A stretch of DNA of 64,000 nt from Methanolobus vulcani (GCF_900100715.1 NZ_FNCA01000001.1:310001-374000); one strand, 5' to 3'. Counted from the stretch's first letter, positions 1-8,969 are shown. The notes: generated by a model from the sequence alone, not told the origin. Numbers and translations are program-made.

Positions 1-1
1 G

Positions 2-784
2 CCAATCAGACTTGGAGAAGATTCTTTCATTCACAATAACATCTCACCGGAAAAAGAATCAAGCCTCGTAAAAACCATGATGGGTTTCAAATATCTGATG
101 GATGCGTACGAACCACTGAATTACATGGCATGCGCCACTTCAGCCATGCGAGAAGCAGAAAACAGTGATGAGATCATAGCCAGAATTAAAGAAAAAAGCG
201 GCATTGATCTGAAAGTGATAAGCGGCAGGAAGGAAGCAAAGATAATCTATTCCAACAGGATAGAAAAAATAATAGGAAGCAGCGATTCAACTTACCTGCA
301 TGTGGATGTGGGTGGTGGAAGTACGGAACTTATCCTTTTTAAGGGAAAACAGGTCTTTGCATACAGGTCATTTAATATCGGGACCATCCGACTGCTTGAA
401 GGTATTGTGACAAAAGAGGACTGGAATGAAATGAAGAAGTGGGTAAGGAAAGTTACCAATGAACACAAACCGGATTATGCAATTGGAAGTGGCGGCAACA
501 TAAATAAACTTTATCGAATGTCTGGTCGAAAAGATGGTACACTCCTGTTAAGAGACGACATACGTCAACTCAAAAAGTACCTGAGAGGATTCACACTGGA
601 GCAGAGAATTACAAAACTTGGTCTAAAGCCGGACAGGGCAGATGTTATAGTTCCCGCTTCCAAGATATATTACTCCGTTATGAAATGGGGTGACATTGAA
701 TATATGCATGTACCAAAACTTGGTCTTGCAGACGGAATAGTGCATGTACTGTATAAAAAACATATAGACAGATATATAAAATAA
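2..784 (+). CDS. Ppx/GppA family phosphatase, 5'-partial
   Basis: Exopolyphosphatase / guanosine pentaphosphate phosphatase family (actin-like ASKHA fold), which hydrolyses polyphosphate or pppGpp in the cytosol. The frame is open to the left edge of the window and begins with a PIRLGEDSF segment typical of the N-terminal phosphate loop region, so the in-frame ATG at 77 is internal. Visible family motifs are CATSAMREAENS, a segment reading SGRKEAKIIY, and the second phosphate loop DVGGGSTEL. A later SGGNINKL segment is the usual third glycine-rich site. It ends soon after the core, so it is the short archaeal form without a C-terminal HD domain. Polyphosphate versus pppGpp specificity cannot be told from sequence. 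Confidence 0.9.
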   Translation, partial: PIRLGEDSFIHNNISPEKESSLVKTMMGFKYLMDAYEPLNYMACATSAMREAENSDEIIARIKEKSGIDLKVISGRKEAKIIYSNRIEKIIGSSDSTYLHVDVGGGSTELILFKGKQVFAYRSFNIGTIRLLEGIVTKEDWNEMKKWVRKVTNEHKPDYAIGSGGNINKLYRMSGRKDGTLLLRDDIRQLKKYLRGFTLEQRITKLGLKPDRADVIVPASKIYYSVMKWGDIEYMHVPKLGLADGIVHVLYKKHIDRYIK

Positions 785-907
785 AGTCCATATTTACCGT
801 GTTTTTTGAACATGGAATATTTTCCAAATATCCGGCATACTGATGTCTTTTTGTGATTATGTTGAAATTTATGTACGGAAAATATAGCCATAGATGGCAA
901 ATCCTAT

Positions 908-925
908 GTTCATAATATATAAATA
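908..925 (+). promoter_or_regulatory. Candidate TATA box of the actin-like/coiled-coil operon
   Basis: An AT-only stretch (ATAATATATAAATAC) in the 183-base gap after the phosphatase gene fits an archaeal BRE/TATA element. Transcription would start near 945-950. That is a short leader for a start at 968 or about 70 bases for a start at 1019. Confidence 0.45.
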
Positions 926-1018
926 CTGATTTAATCGAATCAACTTTTATCAAGAAAAACGGATCCCATGTATTTTGTTGTAATTCCATGTGGGTCTCAA
1001 AAACAAGCAGTTGATTAC

Positions 1019-2056
1019 ATGGAAGATCAGACAACCAGTGATAAGAGCCTGTATATTGGCATAGATGCAGGAATGTTCAAAACCTCTGTGTGTACCAGTG
1101 AAGGAAAAAGGTTCACTGAACGCAGTACTGTTGCTTATTCCGGTGAGAACAGCAACAACCAGGAACAAAAAGTAGTATCCGGCAAGGATGCACTTGATCT
1201 GACAAATGGGAATATAAAAGAGCTTTTCAAAGGTGAGCTCAGGACAGAAGAAGACATAGATACTTGCAGAAAGTTCCTGAGATCTATTCTTGAAAAGCAT
1301 GATATTGACACAAGTAGAAATACTTATGCAATACTTGGAACTCCTTCAAATGCAAGCAAAGAATACAAACGTAAATTCCTTGAACTTGCAAATGAGGTAT
1401 TTTCAGGTGCTATGCTTGTTGATGAACTCTTTTGTGCATCCTACAAGAACAATCTTCCTGACAGGTCCATAATAGTTGACATTGGTTACAGTAAAACGGA
1501 TATTTCCATAATAGACAGTGAAGTTCCCAGGGAAAATGATTGCCTGAGAATCTCATGTGCCGGGAAGGACATTGATTCTGAGATCGTTAAACTGATCAGC
1601 GAAAGGTGGGAAGATTCAAAAGTAACTGAAGAACTTGCCAGTGAATGGAAAGAGAAATACGGACATCTGGGGTCCGGCTCAAACAACTGTGTCGTTGAGG
1701 TTCCACTGGAAAGTGGCAATGTCCAGGAATCTATTTTAGAAGAGTTGCAACTGGCATGTGAGTTCGTTGTAACGGACATTGTGTCGGGAATTATCAAACT
1801 GATATCGGATATTGAGCCGGAACTGCGTGAAAAGTTAAGGAACAATATCCATATTTTAGGGGGGACCAGCGATCTTGAGGGACTTGATACTTTTATCGAG
1901 AACGAATTGAAGGTGCTGGGCGGTGGTAAAGTTATTTCTGATATCGATCCTGTGTACGGGATCTCAGAAGGTGCACTTGAAATTGCAAAGAATATGCCAC
2001 CGGAATTCTGGAATCAGCTGAATGCTGAAAACAAAACTAAGGAAATGATAGTATGA
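1019..2056 (+). CDS. Actin/MreB/Hsp70-like ATPase
   Basis: ASKHA-fold ATPase, likely a filament-forming or chaperone-like cytoskeletal protein. Signatures are the first phosphate loop IGIDAGMFKTSV near the N-terminus, a second phosphate loop IVDIGYSKTDISII in the middle, and an adenosine-site HILGGTSDLEGL near the C-terminus. Length (about 345 residues) matches MreB or ParM. I chose the start at 1019 because the ATPase core begins directly after it; an in-frame ATG at 968 adds 17 residues unlike the fold. Neither start has a strong ribosome binding site. The stop overlaps the next start (ATGA), so the two genes are translationally coupled and probably form one functional unit. It could be a morphogenesis protein (volactin-like), a segregation ATPase or an Hsp70-like factor; sequence alone does not decide. 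Confidence 0.82.
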   Translation: MEDQTTSDKSLYIGIDAGMFKTSVCTSEGKRFTERSTVAYSGENSNNQEQKVVSGKDALDLTNGNIKELFKGELRTEEDIDTCRKFLRSILEKHDIDTSRNTYAILGTPSNASKEYKRKFLELANEVFSGAMLVDELFCASYKNNLPDRSIIVDIGYSKTDISIIDSEVPRENDCLRISCAGKDIDSEIVKLISERWEDSKVTEELASEWKEKYGHLGSGSNNCVVEVPLESGNVQESILEELQLACEFVVTDIVSGIIKLISDIEPELREKLRNNIHILGGTSDLEGLDTFIENELKVLGGGKVISDIDPVYGISEGALEIAKNMPPEFWNQLNAENKTKEMIV

Positions 2057-3723
2057 ATCCATTGAACTTATCAGGTAGGAAAAAGGAAAATGAAAATTCA
2101 TCACAGGTATTTACCCCGAATATCTACCGCAAGCCCGTTATGAAAGAGGAATATGAGAAGGAGACTAATACTGCTTCTACAAATCCTCATAACTATATGC
2201 CAGCATCTGAAAAAGATGATGACACATTTACCAATCATACTACTCAAACAGTTCATACTGTCAATATTCCTGAAGGTTTCAATTCCAATATAGAGGAACT
2301 TATCGAGAAAGAAGCAGAACTTGTTAAGATCAGAGAACGCTATGAGGCTGATATTAGCGAGTATGAGAAAAAACAGAAAGAGCTTGATGAGCTAAAAAAC
2401 GAATTTTCCGAGCAGGAAAAACAACTCCGCAAAAAGTGTGCGATTGTGAAATCTGCTACTGAAAGAGCCAAGAAGGCTATTCCACAGAATCAGAAAGATA
2501 ATCTTGAAAAGGAGATCGCTGAGTTTGAAAAGAAACGCGGGGAACTTGAAGCCCGTGTCAAAGAGTTTGAAATATCCAGACAGAAACATGAAAAAGATCT
2601 TGCTGAATACCAGACTAAAAAGGATGAGCTTGATTCCCTGAGATCGTCTTATGAAACTGAATTTGAACAGTACAAAACAAAGAGATCCGAACTGGATGAA
2701 CAGTGCAGGATACTTGAGGAGCAGCTTTCAAAAGGAGAAGAATTATCTATCGAGTTCAGTGAAGCGACTTCCCAGGCAGCACTTGAGGTTATCAAGGCAG
2801 GTTATTATTCTGAATTGAAAGAGCTTAACAGGAAAAAGGCAGATATCCAGACCGTAAAAACACAATTGGAAGATGATGAAGCACTTCTTGCTGATAAACG
2901 TTCTTCTGTTGAAAAGATGAGAGAACATCTCCAGACAGAGATATCTGATATTGGAAACAAGGCAAAGGAACTGGAGAGTACTGTTGCAAATTATGAAGAA
3001 AGGCTTAAAGAGCATCAGGAAAAGGAGCTTTCTTTTGAAGATAAGATAAAGGCTTTCGATGAGAAGAAAGAAGCTTTCAAGGCTGAGCGTGAACAACTCA
3101 GGTTAAAGCATGAAGAGAACATCAGAGCCTGCGAGGCGACCTTTGAGGAGAGAAAGGCTGAGTTCGAGGCTGAGAATGAAAGGATCAAGCTGGCACATGA
3201 GGAGAAAATCAAAGCCTACGAGAAGACTTTTGAGGAGATGAAAAATGGGTTCAAGGCTGAGCGTGAACAACTCAAGTTGAAGCATGAAGAAAATATCAAG
3301 GCCCATGAAGAAAAAGAGCGTGCTTTCCAAGAAGATATGAAAGCTCTTGAAACAAAGAAAGCTGAGATCAAAGCTGAAAGCGAGAATCTTGACCAAAAAC
3401 GTGAAGATAACTCAAAATTCGAGGTTGAGATGGAGAAAATGCTGGCCGAGATGGAAGAGAAAAGAAAAGAACTTGACGAGATGATCGAGAAAACAAACAA
3501 TGAGATAGGTGTTCATGTCACGATTCATCGCCAGAACCTTGACATTAAGAAGCTCAATAATAAGCTGGAACAGCAGACCATCTACATACAGAGTCTTGAA
3601 TCATCGGTTTCTGAACTTAAAAAGAACCTTGAAGAAGCAAAATTTGATGTGAAAAAGAACGAAGTGTTCTCTCAGATACTTAAATCCAATATGGAACTGA
3701 TGGATAAGCCACAGTTCATATGA
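2053..3723 (+). CDS. Long coiled-coil protein coupled to the actin-like ATPase
   Basis: A 556-residue protein. Residues 1-80 are polar and probably disordered. From about residue 80 to 540 it is almost unbroken heptad-type coiled coil rich in Glu, Lys, Leu and Gln. No signal peptide or membrane segment is visible, so it is probably cytosolic. A 29-residue unit (87 bases) is repeated in tandem around 3076, 3163 and 3250, with almost identical DNA in units one and three. The start overlaps the stop of the actin-like gene by four bases. It resembles SMC- or crescentin-like scaffold proteins only in composition. A role as partner or anchor of the actin-like filament is inference from coupling. 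Confidence 0.85.
   Translation: MNPLNLSGRKKENENSSQVFTPNIYRKPVMKEEYEKETNTASTNPHNYMPASEKDDDTFTNHTTQTVHTVNIPEGFNSNIEELIEKEAELVKIRERYEADISEYEKKQKELDELKNEFSEQEKQLRKKCAIVKSATERAKKAIPQNQKDNLEKEIAEFEKKRGELEARVKEFEISRQKHEKDLAEYQTKKDELDSLRSSYETEFEQYKTKRSELDEQCRILEEQLSKGEELSIEFSEATSQAALEVIKAGYYSELKELNRKKADIQTVKTQLEDDEALLADKRSSVEKMREHLQTEISDIGNKAKELESTVANYEERLKEHQEKELSFEDKIKAFDEKKEAFKAEREQLRLKHEENIRACEATFEERKAEFEAENERIKLAHEEKIKAYEKTFEEMKNGFKAEREQLKLKHEENIKAHEEKERAFQEDMKALETKKAEIKAESENLDQKREDNSKFEVEMEKMLAEMEEKRKELDEMIEKTNNEIGVHVTIHRQNLDIKKLNNKLEQQTIYIQSLESSVSELKKNLEEAKFDVKKNEVFSQILKSNMELMDKPQFI
3076..3336 (+). repeat. Three tandem 87-bp units inside the coiled-coil gene
   Basis: Units begin at about 3076, 3163 and 3250. 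Units one and three share an exact 25-base run beginning TTCAAGGCTGAGCG. Unit two is diverged (TTCGAGGCTGAGAATG). Each unit encodes 29 residues of the pattern FxAExExLxLxHEExIxAxE, so the reading frame and coiled coil are preserved. Confidence 0.8.
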
Positions 3724-3875
3724 AATTATATGTGTGCCTCAGAACTCATAGGGTTCATCATAAATCAGATGTGATTTCTCATCATTGGCACACTGTATCA
3801 CTATTATATTACTATACTAACGTCTGAAAACGTCTGAATGAGTTTCCAGTTTCCGAATTCTTCACTCTGGAATTC

Positions 3876-4529
3876 TCAGAGGAACTCTTTCATCTCATCA
3901 ACCAGCTTTTTTGCAGCCATTGCAGGATCTTCGGCCTGGTAGATGCTTCTACCAACGATAACCCAGTTGGCTCCTGCTTTTATGACATCGGAAGCTGATC
4001 CGCCCTGTGCACCGACACCGGGTGAGATTATTGAAAGCTCGTTTCCGATTATCTTTCTTATCTCTGCAACCCTTTCAGGACGTGTTGCAGGTGCAACAAC
4101 ACCTGATGCTTTTGCATCTGCTGCCATCTTTGCAATTCCTTCGCCGACCTGCTGCATGAAATCAAGTGCACCAGGATGGCTCATTTCAGTAACCACGTAG
4201 ATGTCCTTTTCCTGTTCCTTTGCAAGTTTTACGGCAGCTTCAAGGCTGTCATGTCCTGTAAATCCCTGGACAATCACAGCATCTGCACCTGCTTTGAAGA
4301 CCTGCTCGCATATCAGGCGGTTTGTGTTAGGAATGTCTGCAACCTTAAAGTCGGCAATGATAGGAGCGAATTTTGAAAGCTGGCTGATCATGTCCATTCC
4401 GGTTGAAAGTACGAGTGGATATCCTATTTTGATCGCATCTACATATCCTGCAACCTTTTCGGATATTGCCACGGCTTCCATCCTGTCTGTAACATCAAGT
4501 GCCAGTATAAGTCCTGTCTTTCTTTCCAT
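3876..4529 (-). CDS. pyrF: Orotidine 5'-phosphate decarboxylase
   Basis: Converts OMP to UMP, the last step of de novo pyrimidine synthesis. A TIM-barrel of 217 residues, the usual archaeal length. Visible motifs are LALDVTD at the first strand, the catalytic [10 protein letters not shown] (Asp-Lys-x-x-Asp type), and the phosphate-binding [10 protein letters not shown] and VGRSIY near the C-terminus. I chose the ATG at 4529 ([12 protein letters not shown]) over longer in-frame starts because a GGAGAG ribosome site sits just upstream and the extension is unlike the family. It lies 22 bases after dys on the same strand, so the two are probably co-transcribed. Confidence 0.95.
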   Translation of the reverse strand: MERKTGLILALDVTDRMEAVAISEKVAGYVDAIKIGYPLVLSTGMDMISQLSKFAPIIADFKVADIPNTNRLICEQVFKAGADAVIVQGFTGHDSLEAAVKLAKEQEKDIYVVTEMSHPGALDFMQQVGEGIAKMAADAKASGVVAPATRPERVAEIRKIIGNELSIISPGVGAQGGSASDVIKAGANWVIVGRSIYQAEDPAMAAKKLVDEMKEFL

Positions 4530-4551
4530 GTGATTTCTCTCCCTCTGCAAT

Positions 4552-5505
4552 TTACATTTTTGAAAGTCTGCTCCTTGCTGCTGCCACCATGATCGGAAGT
4601 GTGATGGTTGCATCGGAGTGGACTGTTACTGAGCGTGCTGTTTCGCTGACCTTACCCCATGAACGTGCTTCGTCAAGTGTTGCACCGCTTAAGCCTCCCG
4701 TTTCCGGGGTGTCCATTGTGAGCTGGATAGCATACTCGAATTCCTGATGAGTTACAAGCATGGACTGGAAAATGTAGTTCTTTGGGACACCGCCACCGAT
4801 AAGAACTGCTCCCGGATCTTTTGCTTCATAGCAGATATCGATTATCTCTTTCATGTCTGCAAAAGCATCAACGTTGAGTGGGTGCATCTGTTTGAAAAGC
4901 CATGCCTGAAGTCCGATCATTGAGTCCTGGATTGCAGGACAGTAGACCGGAACATTCATGTCTGCTGCGGCTTTTAAGATGGAGTCCTTATCTTCAATGT
5001 GATTTCCAAGCTGTGTCATGAATTCCCTGATGGATATTGTGTCACTGCCAACATCGGAGAGAATTGCCTTCATCTTTTCCTCAAAGTCTATAAAATAAGG
5101 TTCCGGGAGATAGACATCGTATATCCTGTTTATTTCTTCGTGTTTAAGTTCGATGTCGTCACATTCCGCACAGCCTTTGTAGTGATGCAGCCCCATGGAT
5201 TCCACGATTTCATGAACCATGTTAGCACCGGTTGTGACAAGTACATCGATGTAGCCGTCATAAATGAGATCGGTAACTATCTGCCTCATTCCCGCAGGCA
5301 CCATTGCACCGGCAAGTCCGAAGAAACTGGTTGACCCGTTTGCAAGCATCTCAGTGTAGATGTCAACGGCGTCTGCAAGTTTTCCTGCACCAAAAGCACA
5401 ACCATCGATTGCATGCACCAGTTCGTCAACGCCCATATTTTCTGTAATCTTTGCCTGTTTTATCGGATTTTTCAGTTTATCTTTATGTGAGTGACAATGT
5501 TCCAT
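4552..5505 (-). CDS. dys: Deoxyhypusine synthase
   Basis: Transfers the aminobutyl group of spermidine to a lysine of initiation factor aIF5A, the first step of hypusine formation. 317 residues. The N-terminal [15 protein letters not shown], the [10 protein letters not shown] segment, the C-terminal ggGVPKN nucleotide site and the catalytic lysine in ARSWGKVS are present, so this looks like an active enzyme and not one of the lysine-lacking paralogues. A GAGG ribosome site precedes the ATG. A decayed copy of its first 12 codons and upstream region lies at 11974-12040 in the same orientation. Confidence 0.93.
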   Translation of the reverse strand: MEHCHSHKDKLKNPIKQAKITENMGVDELVHAIDGCAFGAGKLADAVDIYTEMLANGSTSFFGLAGAMVPAGMRQIVTDLIYDGYIDVLVTTGANMVHEIVESMGLHHYKGCAECDDIELKHEEINRIYDVYLPEPYFIDFEEKMKAILSDVGSDTISIREFMTQLGNHIEDKDSILKAAADMNVPVYCPAIQDSMIGLQAWLFKQMHPLNVDAFADMKEIIDICYEAKDPGAVLIGGGVPKNYIFQSMLVTHQEFEYAIQLTMDTPETGGLSGATLDEARSWGKVSETARSVTVHSDATITLPIMVAAARSRLSKM

Positions 5506-5660
5506 TTGAAAGCCTCTTTAATATAAGCAGAGTTAACGATGAAGTTGTTCTTTAAGGTTATTATGTGAGGAAGAAAGTTAAGTACAAACCTCAATAAATT
5601 AGAAATATTTTTAATTGATTATGGTCTTTTCTTAGATTATATAGGGGTAGTGTTCAGATT

Positions 5661-7160
5661 ATGGTTAAAACTTGTTTTGTGATAATGCCAATAGGAAATC
5701 AAAAAATCGGAGATGAAATGATTTCTGCTGAAAGTCTTCGAAGTAAATATGATGACCTCATAAAGGAAGCTATTTTAAGAGCGAAACCTGATTTGGACGT
5801 AACACGTGCAGACGATGTTGATATACCAGGAGTTATTACAAATGATATTCTTAAAAGATTAATGACTTCTGATTATGTAGTTGCAGATATTACTTTTCCA
5901 AATCCAAATGTATTTTATGAATTAGGACTTAGGCACGCATGCAAAATAGGAACCATTTTAATCAAAGAAAAAAGTGATGTTCCGCTTCCTTTTGACATTG
6001 CACATTCAAGATATATAGAATATGATAATACAGGTACGGGGTTGAAGAAATTATCTCTAAGGTTAAAAAAACAATTTGAATGGTTTGAAAATAATAAAAA
6101 TATTCCTGATAATCAGTTCATTGAATTGGCAAACCATATCACAAAAAACCTGCTGGACAGTAAAGCGGAGCCTTCTCCAAAAATCACAATGGAAGATACA
6201 AACCATAACAATATTTCTAATTTTAAGGATTTTCATAAAAACGTTTCAAGACAAAAGACATTGTCTTTGCTCAAGAAAGATAAAACAAGTAGCTCATTGG
6301 CTGAAAGGGTGAGATCTGCCAATACTCCAACATCCGGTACTGTTTACGAGGGAGACATAACATATATCGGTACAGACCTTCACGATATAATCGGTTTAGA
6401 TGATGAAATGTATATCGAAATTAATGCAACTAATTTTAAGGGATTCATTTCTCAAGAAAAGCTCAAGATTTATGGTGGGTCTTTTGTTGATGATAGAAAT
6501 ATTAAGAAAGGTGGACTTGTATATGAAACTCGAATAGAGCAGATTGATTTTAAATCCGATGCATGGGAAGACACCTATAACGTTATGGAATTATTTGGGG
6601 ATGTGTATGTTCCACTAAAGAATAGCACACCAAACAAGTTGACCAAGCTTCTCCTTGACACCCGCGACAAGTACACTCTAAGACTTGGTTCTGAATTAAA
6701 GCTCGCTGATGGCTATGAACTCACCGCAAAGCAGATCGATGTAAGTGGTGACAGAGTGTGGATGGAATTATCAAAAGACGGTGAATTCATAGAAGATGAA
6801 GTAATCCATGTTGACAACAAAACAGATAGAACATGGATATATTATACCGATATTGCAGATGAGATTAATGTTGAAGTTTTCAGAGTGAATGTAACTAAGT
6901 TATTTCAAGGTCAGGTAGATAGCCTTGTTGTAGTCGAAGGCATCTGGCTAATTGATTACGAGAATATCCTTGAGCTTGAAGTAGGCGACGAATTTGATAT
7001 TTTGAAAGTTGACCGTATTGTTGATAGTTCAATGATTATGGTGAATGAAGACCCAATATTATTAACAAGAAATTCAATTCAAGAAATAGCAGAGGGTATG
7101 AAATTAAAAGTTACTGACTCAGATGATCTTGCATTCAAACTGATAAGAGAGTACGTCTAA
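5661..7160 (+). CDS. Nucleoside deoxyribosyltransferase/TIR-like domain fused to a Methanosarcina-type S-layer domain
   Basis: A 499-residue fusion. Residues 1-125 look like a nucleoside 2-deoxyribosyltransferase/TIR-like fold: CFVIMPIG first strand, SDYVVADIT, then NPNVFYELGLRHA with the conserved Glu88 of the active site in this family. Such domains bind or hydrolyse nucleotides and often serve in antiviral defence. Residues about 125-215 are a polar linker. Residues about 216-499 look like the S-layer domain of Methanosarcinales: GTVYEGDITYIG, INATNFKGF, GGLVYETRIEQIDF, FGDVYVPL, KYTLRLGSELKL, LFQGQVDSLVVVEGIWLIDY. That domain is normally exported, but here there is no signal peptide and no C-terminal membrane anchor. 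It is one intact frame, AT-rich, and faces the CBASS genes convergently. Function of the fusion is unknown. Confidence 0.85.
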   Translation: MVKTCFVIMPIGNQKIGDEMISAESLRSKYDDLIKEAILRAKPDLDVTRADDVDIPGVITNDILKRLMTSDYVVADITFPNPNVFYELGLRHACKIGTILIKEKSDVPLPFDIAHSRYIEYDNTGTGLKKLSLRLKKQFEWFENNKNIPDNQFIELANHITKNLLDSKAEPSPKITMEDTNHNNISNFKDFHKNVSRQKTLSLLKKDKTSSSLAERVRSANTPTSGTVYEGDITYIGTDLHDIIGLDDEMYIEINATNFKGFISQEKLKIYGGSFVDDRNIKKGGLVYETRIEQIDFKSDAWEDTYNVMELFGDVYVPLKNSTPNKLTKLLLDTRDKYTLRLGSELKLADGYELTAKQIDVSGDRVWMELSKDGEFIEDEVIHVDNKTDRTWIYYTDIADEINVEVFRVNVTKLFQGQVDSLVVVEGIWLIDYENILELEVGDEFDILKVDRIVDSSMIMVNEDPILLTRNSIQEIAEGMKLKVTDSDDLAFKLIREYV

Positions 7161-7287
7161 TCTCTAAATTACTGCTCATCCCATAAAGAAGAAAATTCTT
7201 TACTAACACCTTCACAACCCAAATCAAAATGGTTCTATTCAACATCATACAACTACATATACAAAATTTGCTACCAAGATACCTTCA

Positions 7288-7488
7288 ATGCAAACACCAA
7301 AAAAGCGAAGCTGTGAAATTCCAACAAGAACCATCGAAAGAATTGCCAGAAATGCATCTAAAAATGCAATAATGAATGCATTTAATCACGGATTGCCTGT
7401 TACAAGAATAACCGGAAAAGAGACGATATCGTATATGATGCAGCGTTTGAGAGTGTTTGCCAGACAGAATGGTTCAGTTAAATTATGA
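7288..7488 (+). CDS. Small hypothetical protein, possibly frameshifted
   Basis: 66 residues, basic, with an N-terminal part (TRTIERIARNASKNAI, AFNHGLPVTRITGK) that has the look of a short antitoxin-like or DNA-associated helix followed by a strand. After GKE the composition changes. A different frame there reads KRDDIVYDAAFE, which fits the first part as well, so a one-base shift is possible. No ribosome site is evident. It ends inside the end of the Cap15-like gene on the other strand (six-base overlap). I do not recognise a family, and it may not be expressed. Confidence 0.4.
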   Translation: MQTPKKRSCEIPTRTIERIARNASKNAIMNAFNHGLPVTRITGKETISYMMQRLRVFARQNGSVKL

Positions 7489-8085
7489 TTTGCTTCTTTT
7501 AAGAAAAATATCTCCATGAGTTTGCCTGTCCCTGCAAGTAAAATAACTTCCTTTCAAAGTATTAATTTCTTCAAAATCCAAGAACGTGATGCCATAATGT
7601 TTATGCATAGTTTCTGCTGAATTTGAAGAGGGTTCATTTACATATTGATAAACCAATCGAGATTCTGACAATGATATAGAGGCAACCTCACTCTTTGATT
7701 TTGAAGTATTCGTTTTCAAAATAATAGAGATAGAACTCCATGTTTGTTGGATATCGACTGTAATATCGATTTTATATCTTGAATTATGACTTGTTATTAT
7801 ATGTCCTTTCCATTTTCCATTTAAATCTGGAACTTTTGATAGCCTGAATCCTTTTAATGATATTTTCCAGAGAACTCTGTCTAAAAGATAGAAAAATAGC
7901 ATATATAAGAATCCAAAAGTTGCCAATTGTGGAATATATGGAACATGATTAATGTAAGGAAGAGCATTGATATTATCCACAATTGGATTGAAAATTTTGA
8001 GGATTATTAAGGAAGCTATAAATGCTAAGCTTCCTATGGAACTTAATATTTTAATCCTCTTTTCATCAATAGAATATGAATGCAT
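7483..8085 (-). CDS. Cap15-like CBASS effector (two membrane helices plus beta-barrel)
   Basis: Likely the effector of a type I CBASS system. Cap15 proteins sense a cyclic nucleotide through a C-terminal beta-barrel and disrupt the inner membrane. About 200 residues: two hydrophobic helices (about residues 13-35, with SLAFIASLIILKIF, and about 50-72, with FGFLYMLFFYLL), then a beta-rich half beginning LNGKWKGHI, the typical entry to the barrel. I chose the ATG at 8085 (MHSYSIDEKR), two bases after the CD-NTase stop with GGAAG upstream; an in-frame start at 8106 would overlap that gene by 19 bases. Adjacent to and probably co-transcribed with the synthase. Confidence 0.78.
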   Translation of the reverse strand: MHSYSIDEKRIKILSSIGSLAFIASLIILKIFNPIVDNINALPYINHVPYIPQLATFGFLYMLFFYLLDRVLWKISLKGFRLSKVPDLNGKWKGHIITSHNSRYKIDITVDIQQTWSSISIILKTNTSKSKSEVASISLSESRLVYQYVNEPSSNSAETMHKHYGITFLDFEEINTLKGSYFTCRDRQTHGDIFLKRSKS

Positions 8086-8087
8086 AA

Positions 8088-8969
8088 TTACTTCCAATCG
8101 TTCCAAAATTTAATAGCACTATTTATAAATTTTTGAGCTTTGCCTGTCGACCACTGATCAGATGAATCCCCAAAAAGATCTGTAACTCCATTTTGACATT
8201 TAAAATTACTTATATCACTTTGATTCAGATACGACAGTACATTATAGACTGTATTTCCATAACATGACTCAAATTTGGAATTTGGAATATTGTAAAGTAA
8301 ACATTCAATGAAATATGAAGGTGCTTCACTTTTACCAATTAAATTATTATCAATAAGTTTTGATTTTATATTTTTGAATATCCTGATTGCAGAGTAATAA
8401 TTGCCATTAGTATTATTGCTTTTTAGTGTCCCATTTTTGTCATGTTGTTTCGGATAATTTACTACCCACCCTTCATTTGACTTAAAAGTCATTCCTTCAA
8501 TGTATTTTTCATGTACACTATTAGAGTATTTTTCATAAAGCCGATATTGCATACAAACAACAACATCTGCATCTAAGTATGGAGTTTTCACTTTAATACA
8601 TTTATTTCCCTGATTTACTGTAAAACCATTCTTATTGTTTAAGGCACTAAAAATATCTGATCTAAAATTATCCCAAAGATATGTTGCATTAGAATGATCT
8701 TTGTTATATGCATCTTTTTCAGGTTGTGATAATTTGCTTAAATCCTCTCGGAAAGTTGAATTTAATTGTATAACAACATCAACATCACTATTACTTCTGG
8801 TTGTTGTTGAATTCTTATATGAGCCCTGTAGATAGATTTCATAATTTGGCTTTCCACTTGGCCAACTATATGCAGCTATAGCCTTGCGTATTGATTCATG
8901 TGCATCTTTATATTTAGCTTGTGAACCGGGATTTGCCCAGATATCCAGTTGATTTTCAGGTATTGTCAT
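8088..8969 (-). CDS. CBASS CD-NTase (SMODS nucleotidyltransferase)
   Basis: Synthesises a cyclic oligonucleotide alarm signal on phage or virus infection. 293 residues. The start MTIPENQLDIWANPGS is typical of bacterial CD-NTases. The catalytic signature is complete: Gly49-Ser50 in LQGSYKNSTT, Asp62 and Asp64 in SDVDVVI, and a third Asp at 135 in YLDADVVV. The C-terminal half is the usual helical OAS-like lid. It is followed directly by the Cap15-like effector and there is no Cap2/Cap3 or HORMA/TRIP13 gene, so this is type I CBASS. The product nucleotide cannot be told. Very AT-rich compared with the flanking housekeeping genes, which fits horizontal transfer. A GGTGA site precedes the ATG. 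Confidence 0.9.
   Translation of the reverse strand: MTIPENQLDIWANPGSQAKYKDAHESIRKAIAAYSWPSGKPNYEIYLQGSYKNSTTTRSNSDVDVVIQLNSTFREDLSKLSQPEKDAYNKDHSNATYLWDNFRSDIFSALNNKNGFTVNQGNKCIKVKTPYLDADVVVCMQYRLYEKYSNSVHEKYIEGMTFKSNEGWVVNYPKQHDKNGTLKSNNTNGNYYSAIRIFKNIKSKLIDNNLIGKSEAPSYFIECLLYNIPNSKFESCYGNTVYNVLSYLNQSDISNFKCQNGVTDLFGDSSDQWSTGKAQKFINSAIKFWNDWK

Noticed and set aside
678-1300. Minus-strand frames opposite the phosphatase and actin-like genes
   Set aside because: Opposite strand of well supported genes with no ribosome site or family match.
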